A stretch of DNA of 6,621 nucleotides from JABDGC01 sp964466595 (lineage in GTDB: Bacteria; Pseudomonadota; Gammaproteobacteria; DSM-16500): assembly GCA_964466595.1 (NCBI GenBank), contig CAYXNR010000079.1, positions 1 through 6,621 on the forward strand. Direction: 5' to 3'. The notes below the pieces were generated by a model. It was not told the origin of the DNA, ran no database searches, and saw only the letters and a list, made by a program, of their open reading frames with translations. Position numbers and translations under genes: made by a program. Shown one piece after another: positions 6,435-6,621 of the stretch (position 1 is the first letter of the stretch; each line of letters opens with the position of its first letter).

Positions 6435-6499
6435 CCTGAGCGCAGCGAAGGATCTGTCGATGTAAAGCAGAAGATCCTTCGCTGCGCTCAGGATGACAG
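6428..6499. repeat. Perfect 28-bp inverted repeat with 16-base loop
   Basis: Arm 6428-6455 (starts CTGTCATCCTGAGCGCAGCG, ends GGATCT) is the exact reverse complement of 6472-6499; the loop is 6456-6471. Each arm carries the CCTTCG-N4-GCTCAGG core also found at 5009-5025. The structure would form a very stable hairpin in DNA or RNA. There is no T-run adjoining, so it is a repeat element rather than a terminator. The right arm lies near the contig end, where read quality is doubtful. Confidence 0.85.
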
Positions 6500-6530
6500 A
6501 TGCTGCACTCAGGATGAGAGCTGTTTTGCT
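6500..6530. repeat. Inverted, partial copy of the 21-bp repeat units
   Basis: Read on the opposite strand this stretch (AGCAAAACAGCTCTCATCCT, then GAGTGCAGCAT) aligns with about one and a half units of the tandem array at 6330-6434. The right side of the hairpin is thus a mirror of the left array, cut off where adapter sequence begins at 6531. The mismatches against the units may be real divergence or low-quality read ends. Confidence 0.65.
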
Positions 6531-6621
6531 AGATCGGAAGAGCCCCCGTCTGAACTCCAGTCACCGCTCATTATCGAGTATGCCGGCTTCTGCTTGAAAA
6601 AAAGAGGGGGGGGGGGGGGGG
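6531..6621. other. Illumina TruSeq adapter read-through plus poly-G (artefact)
   Basis: From 6531 the sequence follows the TruSeq i7-side adapter: AGATCGGAAGAGC, then CGTCTGAACTCCAGTCAC (ending 6564), an 8-base index CGCTCATT (6565-6572), then the P7 tail ending GCCGGCTTCTGCTTG (6596), A-run 6597-6603, and 16 G at 6606-6621. I count five mismatches to the adapter as I remember it, typical of low-quality read ends. The poly-G indicates two-colour chemistry reading past the fragment end. This part is not genomic and should be trimmed. Confidence 0.97.

Noticed and set aside
6330..6530. CRISPR array
   Set aside because: The 21-bp units are contiguous, without unique spacers, and no cas genes are present.

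Overview
The window is one contig of moderately AT-rich bacterial DNA. It carries four substantial protein genes, one candidate small ORF, and repeats at both ends. The last ~91 bases are not genomic: they are Illumina adapter followed by poly-G. The moderate GC, the CCTTCG-N4-GCTCAGG palindromic repeats, and two large unrecognised soluble proteins beside a catabolic operon fit a gammaproteobacterium, perhaps a Legionella/Coxiella relative. That assignment is inference and weak; no marker gene is present.

Layout. Bases 1-105 hold a 12-bp perfect inverted repeat at the contig edge, a possible repeat motif, and a sigma70-like promoter for a plus-strand gene of unknown function (121-1185). That gene converges on, and overlaps by 15 bp, the end of a minus-strand cluster. 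Read in its transcription direction, the cluster is: an unrecognised 376-aa protein (6151-5021); a 769-aa fusion of an NCS1-type (cytosine/purine/hydantoin permease-like) 12-TM transporter with a DUF917/S-Me-THD (S-methyl thiohydantoin desulfurase family) domain (4987-2678); and a short HyuA-type hydantoinase/oxoprolinase ASKHA protein (2685-1171). The last two overlap by 8 bp. The first is separated from the fusion by only 33 bp, and a palindromic repeat straddling that junction supplies its stop codon.

Upstream of the cluster (6152-6313) are an intrinsic terminator-like hairpin on the minus strand and a small ORF with a strong ribosome binding site. Its first residues are unusually rich in His and Trp, so it is a candidate leader peptide. 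Beyond that (6330-6530) are five 21-bp tandem repeats that run into a perfect 28-bp inverted repeat.

Working model (inference): the transporter half of the fusion imports a hydantoin- or thiohydantoin-like heterocycle, the fused cytoplasmic domain processes it, and the HyuA-like protein opens the ring using ATP. In known chemistry such rings can derive from histidine (for example via ergothioneine or S-methylated derivatives), which makes the His-rich leader interesting. No HyuB partner, urocanate-type hydratase or carbamoylase is present, so the pathway is incomplete here and the substrate is unproven.
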